The notes beneath the pieces were generated by a model. The model saw nothing but the letters and a program-made list of their open reading frames with translations, ran no database searches and was not told where the DNA came from. Below, one piece after another: positions 36,177-48,885 of a DNA stretch of 64,000 nt. Position numbers and translations under genes: made by a program. The first letter of the stretch is position 1. Each line of letters starts with the position of its first letter. This DNA is from Pachyseris speciosa (Eukaryota; Cnidaria; Anthozoa; Scleractinia; Pachyseridae): positions 645,001 through 709,000 of the forward strand of contig JAEMWC010000189.1 of assembly GCA_016490735.1 (NCBI GenBank), written 5' to 3'.

Positions 36177-36236
36177 CTTCTCATACCGCTTACGCTCTGG
36201 CAGATGTGATGCCGCATTTACACCAAAGAAGCAAGC

Positions 36237-36283
<47 letters not shown>
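36122..36283. repeat. Two (TTA)n microsatellites
   Basis: TTA runs at about 36143-36175 and 36238-36282. Leucine and isoleucine repeats in open frames here are artefacts. Confidence 0.93.
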
Positions 36284-36284
<1 letters not shown>

Positions 36285-36299
36285 AAGTGAAACCGGAAA

Positions 36300-37270
36300 T
36301 AACAATATATAATTATATATCCCATAAAAAGGTAGATATAAGGCAAGGAAACAAAATGGTGGTCGAAAAGGGTAACTTTTAATGCCATATATTACGGCGA
36401 GACATGACTAACCTTCTTCAGGGGCAACACTGAAGCAAAATAAAAATGGAGAAAACGGTTACAATACAGAAATAGAAATAATAGACGTGTACTGAAGCGG
36501 CTACCAAAAAAGTGGCATTCCCAAGGTGGCATTCCCAAGGTGGTAAGAACAATGATAAGTTGTGATTTGCAATTTTGTTAGACTCTGCAACAAAGTTAAG
36601 ACATAAGTAGATACTGCTACGTAAGGGGTAGAACCAGAAGAAAAAAGTACAATCAGTTGAAGGTTCAGAACCCCTGCCCCACCCATTCATGCACTACTGA
36701 CTTATTATTTAGACCTTGTAGACATTGTTTCTCTCACTTAACTTCTCATGGTTTTGAAAGTTATTTGTTGCTGAGCCAGCAAGCCAGAGCTTACTAATAA
36801 ATGTAAAAAAAAAATTGGTTGTATTGAAATTTGGGGGTTAAATGTTGTACAGACGGAAGATTGTATTCATATTTTTGTGGATATTTATTATGAGTGGGCT
36901 TGGATCGAGGCAAGTGTATTTGTACTTCTTTGAGAAAATAGTTGATTATTTTTCTTTATTATTTTTACCTTTTTTAGTTTTTGCATATTAATTCATTCAT
37001 ACCAGAAATCACAAGTGTTAGTTGAGAGAGAGAGGGAGAGATGCTCTGAAAACACGCCTATCCGCTCTTGTTCTGACAGTTTTTTTAGTTCACGATAAAC
37101 CAAAACTTAAATGTTTTACAATTTTTTTCTTTGGTTAAAATTACGAAGGAAGACATTGCCCGCTATGTTTGTCATCGAATCGTAGATTCTCCACACCTCG
37201 CGATTCACACGTCATTTTGTTTAACCAATCACAGAAAGTGAATCGACCTTCTGAAACGAAGCGACGGTTT
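36300..37270. other. No gene recognised
   Basis: Short ORFs only. A short direct repeat AAGGTGGCATTCCCAAGGTG sits at 36522-36541. Confidence 0.4.
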
Positions 37271-37274
37271 GCTT

Positions 37275-37770
37275 GCGACAGTGCTGTAGCTGTGGTGAAA
37301 GTGGTATTTGCGGTCAAGTTTAACAAAGTAATGGGAAATTTCTAGTCCGAAGCTTAACTACATTCAAAACGGTGAAATGATTTTGAAATTTGGTTCATCC
37401 TGTCTCATAAAACCTTAGACCAAGTCAGTGGATTAACGAGCACATGAACGCTGTGCGATACCTCGTTCGACTCTCTCGTTCCGCCACTTCGACTAGGTCA
37501 CCTGAAGATGTGTTAGATTGTGAAAAGATTTGTGTGGTGAAAGAGCTGTGGTGAAAAGCTGAAAAGGTCGCCAAAATGGGAGATTTGTCGTCAAATTCAA
37601 CTAAGTAATGGCAAATTTCTAGTCCGAAGCATAAAACTTTAGATCAAGTCAGTGGATTAACGACGTCCACGTCAATGCTGTGCGATACCTCGTTCGACTC
37701 CACTCTCCTTCCGCCACTTCGATTAGGTCACCTGAAGATGTGTTAGACTGTGAAAATATTTTTAACTGGC
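37275..37770. repeat. Tandem duplication, about 280 bp, two units
   Basis: Shared blocks include AATTTCTAGTCCGAAGC, AAGTCAGTGGATTAACGA, GCTGTGCGATACCTCGTTCG and GGTCACCTGAAGATGTGTTA. They are at about 37335-37535 and 37613-37757. Confidence 0.87.
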
Positions 37771-37829
37771 TACTCTGGGAAGAATTATATCAAGGCTTGA
37801 TGGACGGCTTTTTGGATGTATCTAAAGCG

Positions 37830-40800
37830 TTGTGAAAGGGATTGTATTCGCGCCGCGACTGCATTCGACAACACATAAATTTTCACGCTGTGCTTTGAGC
37901 ATGACTAAAGACGAAGGATGTGCGATTTACGCAGTGGCCCGATGTAGCCTTTTCGACGATTGGAGAAGGTATTTACCGTTGACCTTTTATTTAGTCGTTT
38001 TCTTCAAAAAACTTACGGTCAACCGATAAGCTAGATAAGCGTTGTCTTTGTTTATGTGCCCAACTTTTGTATGGCTCGGCAAGAAGTTAAGCCTACTCTC
38101 AAATTTGATTTTCAAGTTTATCGTCAGTTTGTTTGTGAAGAAGGTTTTCAGGATTTCTGTGTTGGACACATTCTTATAGCAAATTACATTTTAATTTCCC
38201 CTCAATTTAAAAAATAGATTCAAATGAAATTTACCGTAAGCTTAAGCTTATAATTTAAACATTGTTGTAAAAAGGTTTTTCCTCAGACTACCATTGTAAA
38301 TAGGTGCCACAAACCAGAAGCGTAACACTTTGTAAAACTGCGAAATCTATTAAAACAATTATTTGCTAATCTTTCTTTGTTTTTTTCGACTGGTTCTTGG
38401 TCGGTTTTGACATAAACTTAAGTACTTGACGTCTTCAGAGTTATTAAGCTTAGGTACTTTCCGCGTTTAGCGCGCACGTACACGAACTCGCACAAACAGC
38501 CGTGATTTTAAAACTTTTCTCTGTTTCTGCTGAATCTTTGACATACAATTTTTAGCTTTATAAAATTGAATTAAATTATGTGAACCCCCATGCATTACAA
38601 CCTCTGTGAAAACGTTTTTTGTAGTACAGTAATTTTTCAGATACAACAAAATGTTTTGCCACTCAAATTAAACTTATGTGTCGGAATCGTGTAATTCATT
38701 AGGGTAATCCATTTGAAAGCACGAACTGTTCCAGTATTTGTTTATGCGCAACTATTTTTCTTAGGCCAATACTTTGAATAATGACTTTATTGTACACCTT
38801 GTTATAATTCTAATAGGGAATTTAGTTCATGGACAGTATAAAATAAAGTTTTGATGTCTGTGCGAATGAAGGTAACGTTTTAAGTTCCGGTTGAAAATAA
38901 AGTAATCATTTATTCCGTCACTGTTTAAGATACGTTTTTAACCTTCAAATATCGTATTTAGTAAAATTACTGAGCTTGAATCGGTTGCCTTAAACAACTT
39001 TAATTGTTTCATTTCATGTTAGCATTAATTTGATTTCATTCGCATTGCTGCAACTTCTAGTTTACGTTTTATAATTTCAAGAATTAAACAACACTTTTTC
39101 GGTGGGACGTGCATTTAAGTGTGCCACAAACGCGCTTTTTTTTGTTTTGTTTTTTTAACAAACAGCAACAACTATCTGTATCAACTTACCTTCTCAAGTA
39201 TACATTGTCCCTGAGCAGACAGCAGCCATAAAAAAAACTAATAATTAAAAAAGTCGTCAAAAGTTCCGTTTAAAGAAAATGCAAGTCCAGTCCGTTGTCC
39301 AGTCCTTGGAATTTTTTTTTCTAGCTAACCTTTTGTGGCGCGGCGTCGCAGTGAACAAAAAGCGCGCGAAAGTATAGCCTCGTTTTCGTTCTTTCCACCA
39401 GGCCCTCTCCTCTGAAAAAAATCTTAAACATCGATCCTCGCCAAAAGCAATTGAAATTAGAAGAAACTGACAACGCCATCATAAAGAGCATACTCTCAAG
39501 CCTTAGGCAAAATTTTCTTTTATTCCTACCTCAAATGGTTGTTGAGCAGGAAGCTGACAAACTTTTCAGTTAGATTTTCTACTGCCGCACTTTTTTAGGA
39601 ATAAGTAATCATGGCCATTTTTTAAAACACTATTTATTAAACTACAACTTCGCTTAAAAATATTCTTGGAGAAAGGTTCTAGTAAACTTTTAGAGCGAAT
39701 ATTAAACTTCGGTCCGTTCTGGTCACGTGATCGATGACGTCACAGCATTAAAAATGACAAAAATGTATATTTCATAAAAATATCTACCAATATCCAAATT
39801 TTTGTTTCCTCGCGTTTAATGCAACGCGAGATAGCACTTGTACCCAGACTCCCACTTTTTGAAAATTGTATATACCTCCCTTAATATTTATATTTTGTTC
39901 GGTACCCGGGCAGTCCGAAATGGCTCACACCATTGTGCTTCAAACCACGTTGACTACTTTTTCAATAACAAAATAATTTCGTCACAGTGAGCAAAAACGC
40001 ACTTGTGAGCAAAGTCACGTGACCAATGACGTCATCGCCCTTAGTCTTGTACAATAATTAGTTTATGGTAAGACTTATTTCTAGATAACGTGGGGGTCTT
40101 GCTGCCCTCAAACTGACCAAGTTATTTGGGATTGACGATTTTCCAGCTGCAAAGGATTCTGGGAAGGTTCTTATTATAATTATATATTGTTATTTAATTA
40201 TTATTATTACGCTATCTCCTTTAACTTTATGCCATATTACAACATAATAGCCGAGCGAGATAAATATCCACCACTTTCACCGACACTGAAGTGAATAATT
40301 TTTTTAGTATGTACCACACAAGCTGAATAACAAGACGCTCTATGAGCGTTTACTCGGGATACCTTTGTGATGCAGAAGTCGAAAGCACGCTTTCTGATTC
40401 TCGAAAACTATCCGGCTAATGGTTTGCCTTTGAGTTAGCACAAGGCCTTTTTGTTCACATACGAGCAAAGCGCGTCAAGCTGTTTTGAGAGTTGCCATCC
40501 ATATTCGTTGTCAACTGTCGTTGCCCTCTAAATTAAGTAGCAACATCTGGAGTTTACTTTGGCACTCTCAAAACATTTTTTTCGCTCTGCTAAGCTTGAA
40601 AATATTCGAATAAACACTTCTCTTAACATATTGGTTATTCAGAACTCGAAAACACAAGGCGAATCGTTTCCGTATATGTGACATGTTTCTCAGAAGCAAT
40701 ATAGATGTCATCACGCATTGTAAAAAGCACTCGAAATTCAAACTGCTCTATTTTCAAAACAAAGTGTGTTACTTGGCTGAAAACGGGCCAGCAGATATAT

Positions 40801-41135
40801 CCTTAAACTGTCATTTACCTGATGAAGGTAAAAATTCTAAATATTTAATCTTAGTTTTTTCCTGACGTCACGTGAAAACCCAGAATTCATAAACTTGTCT
40901 CTTAATGTAAAACTGTGACAGCGATCGAGTTGTGATATCTTCCGGATCAAATTACATCAAAACAACTCTGTGCAAATTTGCGATTTTCTAAATATAGACC
41001 TGTCTAATGTTCTAATTCGAGTCGATACTCAAAGCACCTGCGAGGCTTCCAACCTTGTGTTAAATTCGCAAACCTTTACACGCGGACAAACTCTACTGGA
41101 TTAAAGTGTTCACAGCTTTACAAAGATCCTCAGTA
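37830..41135. other. No gene recognised
   Basis: About 3.3 kb of AT-rich sequence. TCACGTGATCGATGACGTCA at 39722 and a close relative at 40015 (TCACGTGACCAATGACGTCA) are direct copies about 295 bp apart and contain cAMP-response-like TGACGTCA cores; probably part of a repeat. No exon supported. Confidence 0.4.
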
Positions 41136-42584
41136 ATCCAAGCAAGACAGTCCATTACAAAGGCTGAACAGAAAGACATTTATGAGTCACCCAGCTCAAG
41201 GCTCTTGATGGTGCAATCATGATGCAATACATTGAACTTTGGACTACGATAGCACACCGCCACGTGCCTTCCATGGTGCATTGGCCAATGAAAACACCGC
41301 CACGTCCCTTCCATTGTGCATTGCCCAATCAGAACACCAAAACGTAATTGTATTGTGCATTTTGCTGCACAGGAAATAAAAAATGAGAGTTAACCAATCA
41401 GAGAACGCGAAAAGCATTATTTACTTGTGTGGTATATCTAATAATTATGTGTTTTTTTAATTCCTGGGAGAAAAATATATTTTGATGAGAAAATGATATT
41501 ATCTTTAAATTTTAATCCTCACACGGTATTCATTAAACTTTCCAACAAACGAAAATACCAAATAAATCAAGGAAGGAAGGAAGAAAGGAAGGATGGGATG
41601 AAGTTTAAAACTCTGGGTCTGTATGGTACATAAAACCTCTCGTCGGCTTGGGTACAATTTTACTAACTGAACTGTCTGAGTTTATAGGAAAAAATAAGGG
41701 ATACAGAAGAACAATTGTCTTGTTTAATGTAACTTAAAGAAAACAGCGTACCTGCTCGGGACCTGTTCAAGAGTAAATTGATATCAGGCTTTCTTTGCGT
41801 ACAAAACCCAGAACCGTTTGATTTATTCTCAAGCAAAGAGAATGTTGTCAGTTCGCAGCATAATGGAAAAAGAGCAGTCACCATTACTATATTGTTTCAT
41901 CTATTACTGCTGGTAAAAAAAATAATAAATAAATGACATAATAAGAATGGAATCGAGAGGAAAATACAAATAAGTTGGTCTTAAGTTGAAAAACTGAAAT
42001 ACGGCATTGTCGTGAGCATTCCGAAAGAAATATTGAGGAGTGTTTCTCCTCGTTTAAGACAACGCTCTCCAGTCTTCCCAACAGGATTCGGCATAGACAA
42101 ACATTTTCAACTTAGCATGTAAAATTGGTCACTCAAAAATGCGGCACAAGGTACAACACATGCGAGAAAAAAACAAACCCTCTCAATAATCTTTGCTTAC
42201 TGCCCTTGTAATTTCAGTTTAATTTCAGTTCGGCTCTTTAAGCAGGTTAAATAACAACTAGAGGGTGATAAATAGCAGCTAAACATTAGGCGAGGCAATC
42301 GCATTTTCAGCTGTTTGCAAAACGGCGATATAAGTTACTTACCAGCTCAGTTCGTCCTGCCTACCCACTTGTTTGTTACGGTGGAAGTATGCACTACCTG
42401 AGATGGCCTCTTATTTTGAAGCGTTAGTGAAATTTATATTCATCGGTTGTAACCAAGAACAACATTCTTGATCGTGCACGACAACCATCCTATTTTTAAA
42501 ACGATCTGATTAAATGGCCTTTGTACTCTTTGACATTTGATAGAAAGTCCTGCCCCTGAACAACATTATGATCCGTTGTGAAAA

Positions 42585-42660
42585 TTCAGGCTTGACTGTA
42601 CGGGATTCGAACCCACGACCACTGAGATACCGGCGCCAACTGAGCTAACAAGCCATCTGC
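42585..42660 (-). mobile_element. tRNA-derived SINE, family 1
   Basis: On the minus strand an A-box-like TTAGCTCAGTTGG and a B-box-like GGTTCGAATCCCG are spaced as in a tRNA. A SINE-specific TCAAGCCTGAATTTTCAC tail follows. The cloverleaf is not complete. Confidence 0.8.
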
Positions 42661-42893
42661 GAGCTGATCATTTTGGATGAACATATGAAAAGCATATATT
42701 TGAACTGCGGATTAAAAAAAATGAATATGTGAATGATCATCTTATATTCATCAGTTGTAATCAAGAACAACATTCTTGATCTTGCATGACAACCATCCTA
42801 TTGTTAAAATGATCTGATTTAAATGGCCATTGTACTCTTTGACATTTGATAGAAAGTCCTGCTCCTGAACAACATTATGATCTGTTGTGAAAA

Positions 42894-42966
42894 TTGTACG
42901 GGATTCGAACCCATGACCCCTGCGATACCGGTGCGAACTTGGCTAACATGCCATCTGCGAGCTGAT
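42894..42966 (-). mobile_element. tRNA-derived SINE, family 1, diverged second copy
   Basis: Same boxes as the copy 300 bp to the left, with AAGTTCGCACC replacing AGTTGGCGCC and no CTGAATTTT tail. It comes from a local duplication of 42440-42680. Confidence 0.75.
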
Positions 42967-43249
42967 CAAAAATTGTTGGTTCTTAACTACGGTACCCGTG
43001 AGTGATGAATATATGAGAATGAATATATGAAAATCATATATTTGAGCTGCCGATTTAAAAAATGAATATACGAATGATCATCGTAGGCGTTAACACTACT
43101 TAACCCTTTATCTGCCAGTTTTTTACGTCTTTTTTGCAAATTTCCTGAGGTTAGGAGGTCAACACGACATCGCTATTCCATATAACGGGTTACCGCGGAG
43201 ATTTTGCTGGTCCGCAACACCCAAGACTCTATCTTTGTTGTCATGCTCG

Positions 43250-43528
43250 TCACGCTAGCGTGTCGTTTATTTTTAAACGATCACTGCAGCTACAATTCGT
43301 TACGTATTTGATTTCTAAGTGTGTTTTTCGATAAGAGCCATTTTCCACCTCACCACAGTCCACCACAAAGGCTTGACAGAAAGAGATTGATGAGTCAAGT
43401 AGCTCAAGGCTCTTGATGGTGCAATAATGGTGCAATACTTTGCACTTTGGACTTCGCTGAAACACCGCCACGTGCCTTCTATTATGCATTGACCAATCAA
43501 AATACCACCACGTAATTGTATTGTGCAT
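43250..43528 (-). other. ORF conserved between duplicated units, coding status unclear
   Basis: The 92-codon frame is closely matched by the 79-codon frame at 46871-47110. Both include SLELLDSSISFCQAFVVDCG and HLEIKYVTNCSCSDRLKIND. Differences change residues as often as not, and no domain is recognised. Similarity is explained by the segmental duplication, so I do not call a gene. Confidence 0.3.
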
Positions 43529-43903
43529 CTTGCTGCACAGAAAAAGAAAAGGAAAAAGAAAAAAAAAAAGACTAAAATGACTTATAACTTGGTATATCTA
43601 CAGTATCCCGAGTAATTAGCGGACCAAAACATTACTAACTTTCTGTGTGACAATATACCCACACGCGGTCGGAAATTGTAAAATATCGCGCGCCGGCTGC
43701 TCGGAGGTGAATAGTACTTGCTAATCTCCTCCGAGTTAACCAACCAGAGTACGCGAAAAGCACTATTCACTTATGTGGTATATGCTAATAATTTAGCGGT
43801 TTTTTATTCATGGAGGAAAAATATATTTTGATGAGAAAATGATATTATCTTTAAATTTTAATCATCATACGGTATTCATTAAACTTTCCCACAAACGTGA
43901 ATA

Positions 43904-44120
43904 CTGAAGGAAGGAAGGAATCTGAGGGAAGGAAGGAAGGAAGGAAGGAAGCAAGGAAGGAGGGAAGGAAGGAAGGAAGGAAGCAAGGAAGGAGGGAAGG
44001 AAGGAAGGAAGCAAGGAAGGAGGGAAGCAAGGAAGGAGGGAAGGAAGGAAGGAGGGAAGGAAGGAAGGAAGGAAGCAAGGAAGGAGGGAAGGAAGGAAGG
44101 AGGGAAGGAAGGAAGGAAGA
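43904..44120. repeat. (GGAA)n microsatellite with GCAA and GGGA variants
   Basis: About 215 bp of GGAA repeats with a higher-order pattern of AGCAAGGAAGGAGGGAAGG. Shorter versions sit at 41571-41600 and 45646-45722 in the other units. Confidence 0.95.
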
Positions 44121-45104
44121 ATGGGATAAAGTTTAAAACTCCGGGACTGTATTGTACATAAAACCTCTCATCGGCTTGGGTACAATCTTATTAACTGAAC
44201 AGTCTGAGTTTATAGGAAAAAATAAGGGATACAGAAGAACAATTGTCATGTTTAATGTAACTTAAAGAAAACAGCGAACCTGCTCGGGACCTGTTCAAGA
44301 GTAAATTGATATCAGGCTTTCTTTGCTTACAAAACCCAGAACCGTTTGATTTATTCTCAAGCAAAGAGAATGTTGTCAGTTCGCAGAATAATGGCAAACG
44401 AGCAGTCACCATTACTATATTATTTCATCTATTACTGCTGGTAAAACAAAATAAATAAATAAATGACATAATAAGAATGGAATCGAGAGGAAAATACAAA
44501 TAAGTTGGTCTTAAGTTGAAAAACTGAAATACGGCATTGTCGTGAACATTCCGAAAGAAATATTGAGGAGTGTTTCTCCTCGTTTAAGACAACGCTCTCC
44601 AATCTTCCCAACAGGATTCGACATAGACAAACATTTCAACTTAGCATGTAAAATTGGTAATTGATAAAGCGGCACAAGGTACAACACACGCAAGAAAAAA
44701 CCAAACCCTCTCAATAATCTTTGCTTACTGCCCTTGTAATTTCAGTTTAATTTCAATTCGGCTCTTTAAGCAGGTTAAATAACAACTAGAGGGTGATAAA
44801 TAGCAGCTAGGCAATCACATTTTCGCTTGCTTGGAAAACGGCGTTGTTAGTTACTTACCAGCTCAGTTCGTCCTGCCTACCCACTTGTTTGTTACGGTGG
44901 AAGTATGTTTTACCTGAGATGGCCTCTTATTTTGAAGTGTTATTGAAATTTATATTCATCGGTTGTAACCAAGAACAACATTCTTGATCGTGCACGACAA
45001 CCATCCTATTTTTGAAACGATCTGATTAAATGGCCTTTGTACTCTTTGACATTTGATAGAAAGTCCTGCCCCTGAACAACGTTATGATCTGTTGTGAAAA
45101 TTCA

Positions 45105-45172
45105 GGCTTCAATGTACGGGAACCCACGACCACTGCGATACCAACGCCAACTGAGCTAACAAGCCATCTGCG
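45105..45172 (-). mobile_element. tRNA-derived SINE, family 1, B box damaged
   Basis: As at 42585 but the B box has lost ATTCG (reads GTACGGGAACCCACGACC on the plus strand). Confidence 0.75.
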
Positions 45173-45645
45173 AGCTGATCATTTTGGATGAACATATGAA
45201 AATCATATATTTGAACTGCGGATTAAAAAACATGAACATGTGCGTGATCATCTTATATTCATCAGTTGTAATCAAGAACAACAGGTAAAAGAAAACAAAA
45301 AAGACTGAAGAATGACATGATTTATAACTTGGTATATCTACAGTATCCCGAGTAATTAGCGGACCAAAACATTACTGACTTTATGTGTGACAATATACCC
45401 ACAAGCGGTCGGAAATTGTAAAATCTCGCGCGCCGGCTGCTCGGAGGTGAATAGTACTTGCTAATCTCCTCCGAGTTAACCAACCAGAGTACGCGAAAAG
45501 CACTATTCACTTATGTGGTATATGCTAATAATTTAGCGGTTTCTTATTCATGGAGGAAAAATATATTTTGACGAAAAAATGATATTATCTTTAAATTTTG
45601 ATCATCACACGGTATTTATTAAACTTTCCTACAAACGTGAATACC

Positions 45646-45722
45646 GAAGGAAGGAAGGAAGGAAGGAAGGAAGGAAGGAAGGAAGGAAGCAAGGAAGGAA
45701 GCAAGGAAGGAAGGAAGGAAGG
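45646..45722. repeat. (GGAA)n microsatellite
   Basis: Shorter counterpart of the tract at 43904, at the same place in the unit. Confidence 0.93.
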
Positions 45723-46504
45723 ATGGAATAAAGTTTAAAACTCCGGACCTGTTTGGTACATAAAACCTCTCATCGCCTTGGGTTTAATCATACTAACTGA
45801 AGTGTTTGAGTTTATAGGAAAAATAAGGGATACAGAAGAACAATTTTCTTGTTTAATGTAACTTATCGAAAACAGCGAACCTGCTCGGGACCTGTTCAAG
45901 AGTAAATTGATATCAGGCTTTCTTTGCGTACAAAACCCAGAACCGTTTGATTTATTCTCAAGCAAAGAGAAAGTTGTCCGCCAGTTCGCAGAATAATCGC
46001 AAACGAGCAGTTACAAGTACTACATTGTTTCATCTATTACTGCTGTTAAAAAAATAAATAAATAAATGACGTAATAAGAATGGAATCGAGAGGAAAATAC
46101 AAATAAGTTGGTCCATGTTTAGTTGGATAGCTGAAATACGGCATTGTCGTGAGCATTCCGAAAGAAATATTAAGGAGTGTTTCTCCTCGTTTAAGACAAC
46201 GCTCTCCAGTTTTCCAATCGCATTTTCAGTTGCTTGCAAAACGGCGATATAAGTTACTTACCAGCTCAGTTCGTCCTGCCTACCCACTTGTTTGTTACGG
46301 TTGAAGTATGTATCACCTGAGATGGCCTCTTATTTTGAAGCGTTAGTAAAATTTATATTCATCAGTTGTAACCAAGAACAACATTCTTGATCGTGCATGA
46401 CAGCTATCCTATTGTTAAAACGATCTGAGTAAATGGCCTTTGTACTTTTTGACATTTGATAGAAAGTCTTGACCCTGAAGAACATTATGATCAGTTGTGA
46501 AAAT

Positions 46505-46574
46505 TCAGGCTTAACTGTACGGGATTCGAACTCACGACCACTGAGATACCGGTGCCAACTGAGCTAACAAAGCT
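46505..46574 (-). mobile_element. tRNA-derived SINE, family 1
   Basis: Matches the copy at 42585 with a few substitutions (GGATTCGAACTCACGACC on the plus strand). Confidence 0.78.
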
Positions 46575-47784
46575 ATCTGCGAGCTGATCATTTTGTCAGT
46601 TCTTAATGTACCCGTGAGTGATGAATATATGAGAATGAATATATGAAAGTCATGTATTTGAACTGCCCATTAAAAAAATGAATGTACGAATGATCATCAG
46701 ATCGTAGTCGTTAACACTATTTAATACTTTATCTGTCAGTTTTTTACGTCTTTTTTGCAAATTTTCTGAGGATAAGAGGTCAAGACGACATCGCTATTCC
46801 ATATAAGGGGTTACCGCGTAGATTTTGCTGGTCCGCAACACCGAAGACTCTGTCTTTGTTGTCATGCTCGTCACACTAGGGTGTCGTTTATTTTTAAACG
46901 ATCACTGCAGCTACAATTCGTTACGTATTTGATTTCTAAGTGTGTTTTTCGATGCGAGCCATTTTCCACCTCACCACAGTCCACCACAAAGGCTTGACAG
47001 AAAGAGATTGATGAGTCAAGTAGCTCAAGGCTCTTGATGGTGCAATAATGATGGAATAATTTGCACTTTGGACTACGATGAAACACCGCCACGTGCTTTC
47101 TATTGTGCATTGGCCAATGAAAACACCGCCACGTGCCTTCTATTTTGCATTGCCCAATTAGAACACCGCCAGGTTAGTTGGAATGTGCATTTTGCTGCAC
47201 AGGATAAAAAAAAAAAGAAAAAAGAAGAAAAAAAGACTGAAATCGCATAATTTATAACTCGGTATTTCTGCAGTATCCCGAGTAATTAGCGGACCAAAAA
47301 ATTATATTATGTGTGACAATTTACTGATAAGCGGTCGGAAATTGTAACTGAAATCTCGCGCGCCCGCTGCTCGGAGGTGAATAGTACTTGCTAATCATCT
47401 ACGAGTTAACCAATCAGAGAACACAAAAAGCACTATTCACTGGTATGGTATATACTAATAATTAAGCGGTTTTTTATTCATGGAGGAAAAATATATTTTG
47501 ATGAGAAAATGATATTATCTTTAAATTTTAATCCTCAAGTGAGTTATGAATATATGAAGATCATATATTTGAACTGCCGATTAAAAAAATGAATATATGA
47601 TTGATCATCGTAGTCGTTAACAGTACTTAATCCTTTATCTGTCAGATTTTTTACGTCTTTTTCGCAAATTTCCTGAGGGTAGGAGGCCAAAATTCCATAT
47701 AAGGGGTTACCACGGAGATTTTGCTGGTCCGCAACACCGAAGGCTCTATCTGTTTTGTCACGCTCGCCACGCTAGCTGTCGTTT

Positions 47785-48395
47785 ATTAGGATACCTAAGC
47801 CAAATTTCTTCAAAAATAACTAAAATCCATCAAGTTAAACGCGTACAATTATTGTACCTACAATGTACAGTCAATACAAATCATTAAGTAAAGATTTACA
47901 GGGCATCGTAAAGCGCAGTTAATGGAGCGGGACGCCTCTGATTTAGAACTTTACAGAATAAGTACTCCCATGAGCTAGAGATCTAATACTGGGTGGGACT
48001 GATCAACGGTTTAGAGCCTGCGGAGGTGAGGGGGCACCTTTAGTGATCTAATGGCAGGCAAAGCAGACCGCTTGAGGTAACTCAATGTGTCGGTTGACGA
48101 ATGGTTCTTGGAAAAAAAAGAGTAGTTAAAAGATAAAACATTAGCATGTAACTGTTGGTAACAGAGCTGGTGGCATCGAGTAGTTCTAAGTTTGTGGTAA
48201 GAGCTTACTGATTCGGGAATATTGCAATTTACTAGGTCATTGTGAAGCTTGAAAAAACGCACTGTTTGGTTAAGAAGACGCCTCTGTTCAAGGTTGTCCA
48301 AGCCTAAGGTCTTAACTAGCTTGGAAGTACTTGTAGAGGTTAAATAATTGTTACTGACAAAGCGGGCCGCGTTCTTCTGATCTAAGTTATTGTCC
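47785..48395 (-). pseudogene. LINE C-terminal fragment cutting the duplicated array
   Basis: The minus-strand frame reads DQKNAARFVSNNYLTSTSTS, KLVKTLGLDNLEQRRLLNQT, VRFFKLHNDLV, YHKLRTTRCHQ and VLSFNYSFFSK. A frameshift follows before the usual WNxLP. LxxLxxRRxxxxxxxFYKxxxxLV is typical of CR1/L2-type LINE tails. It interrupts the fourth duplicated unit right after GTCGTTTATT. Confidence 0.82.
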
Positions 48396-48885
48396 GTTTA
48401 TTTCTCAATAATACGATGTACTCTGCTAATCGCTTAAAGGCTTAAATTACTTTCTATCATGCACCTATGTCTCAAAATTTGTAACACTCATTCCGAATCG
48501 CTGTAGCGGTAAATAACTCCATTCATATTTTTTCTTAAACACGTGCGTTCCTGTAAAGCTGTGATACGCCATTTTCCATTGGCTAAGTTTTAGACGTATG
48601 TCTAACTATATAAAGTATGTCTTGAGCCATACTGCTCATTCGCTTAATAGTCCAGGCAGAAAAGTAGTATATCATGTTAATTATTAAGCCTCGTTTTGGA
48701 TTAGGTGGATTAGGTGCCTATGGATTAGGTGGATTAGATGCCTAGTCAATGATGTCACAATATGCCTCCTGCATATTAATTTGGAATAGGTAACTTATTA
48801 ATCAATATTAATAAACTGCCTATACCTATACCTATACCTTTTGTGTTATTATGAATACTAATAACTGTATATGGCAAATAATTAC

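Larger units (their letters stand above)
41140..47785. repeat. Array of diverged segmental duplications
   Basis: Landmarks recur in the same order. GAGGAAAAATATATTTTGA occurs near 41469, 43813, 45553 and 47483. GAACAATTGTCTTGTTTAAT-like sequence occurs near 41707, 44238 and 45837. GAGATGGCCTCTTATTTTGA occurs near 42398, 44918 and 46319. GTCGTTTATTTTTAAACGAT occurs near 43261 and 46882. Spacings vary from about 1.7 to 2.3 kb through internal gains and losses. Each unit carries GGAA repeats and a tRNA-like SINE. The last unit is cut by a LINE at 47785. Confidence 0.85.

Noticed and set aside
43897..44136. 79-codon Glu/Lys/Gly repeat ORF and its antisense
   Set aside because: Encoded by the GGAA microsatellite.
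42585..46574. Possible tRNA genes on the minus strand
   Set aside because: Boxes are tRNA-like, but copies are embedded in duplicated repeats, share a SINE tail and lack a full acceptor stem.
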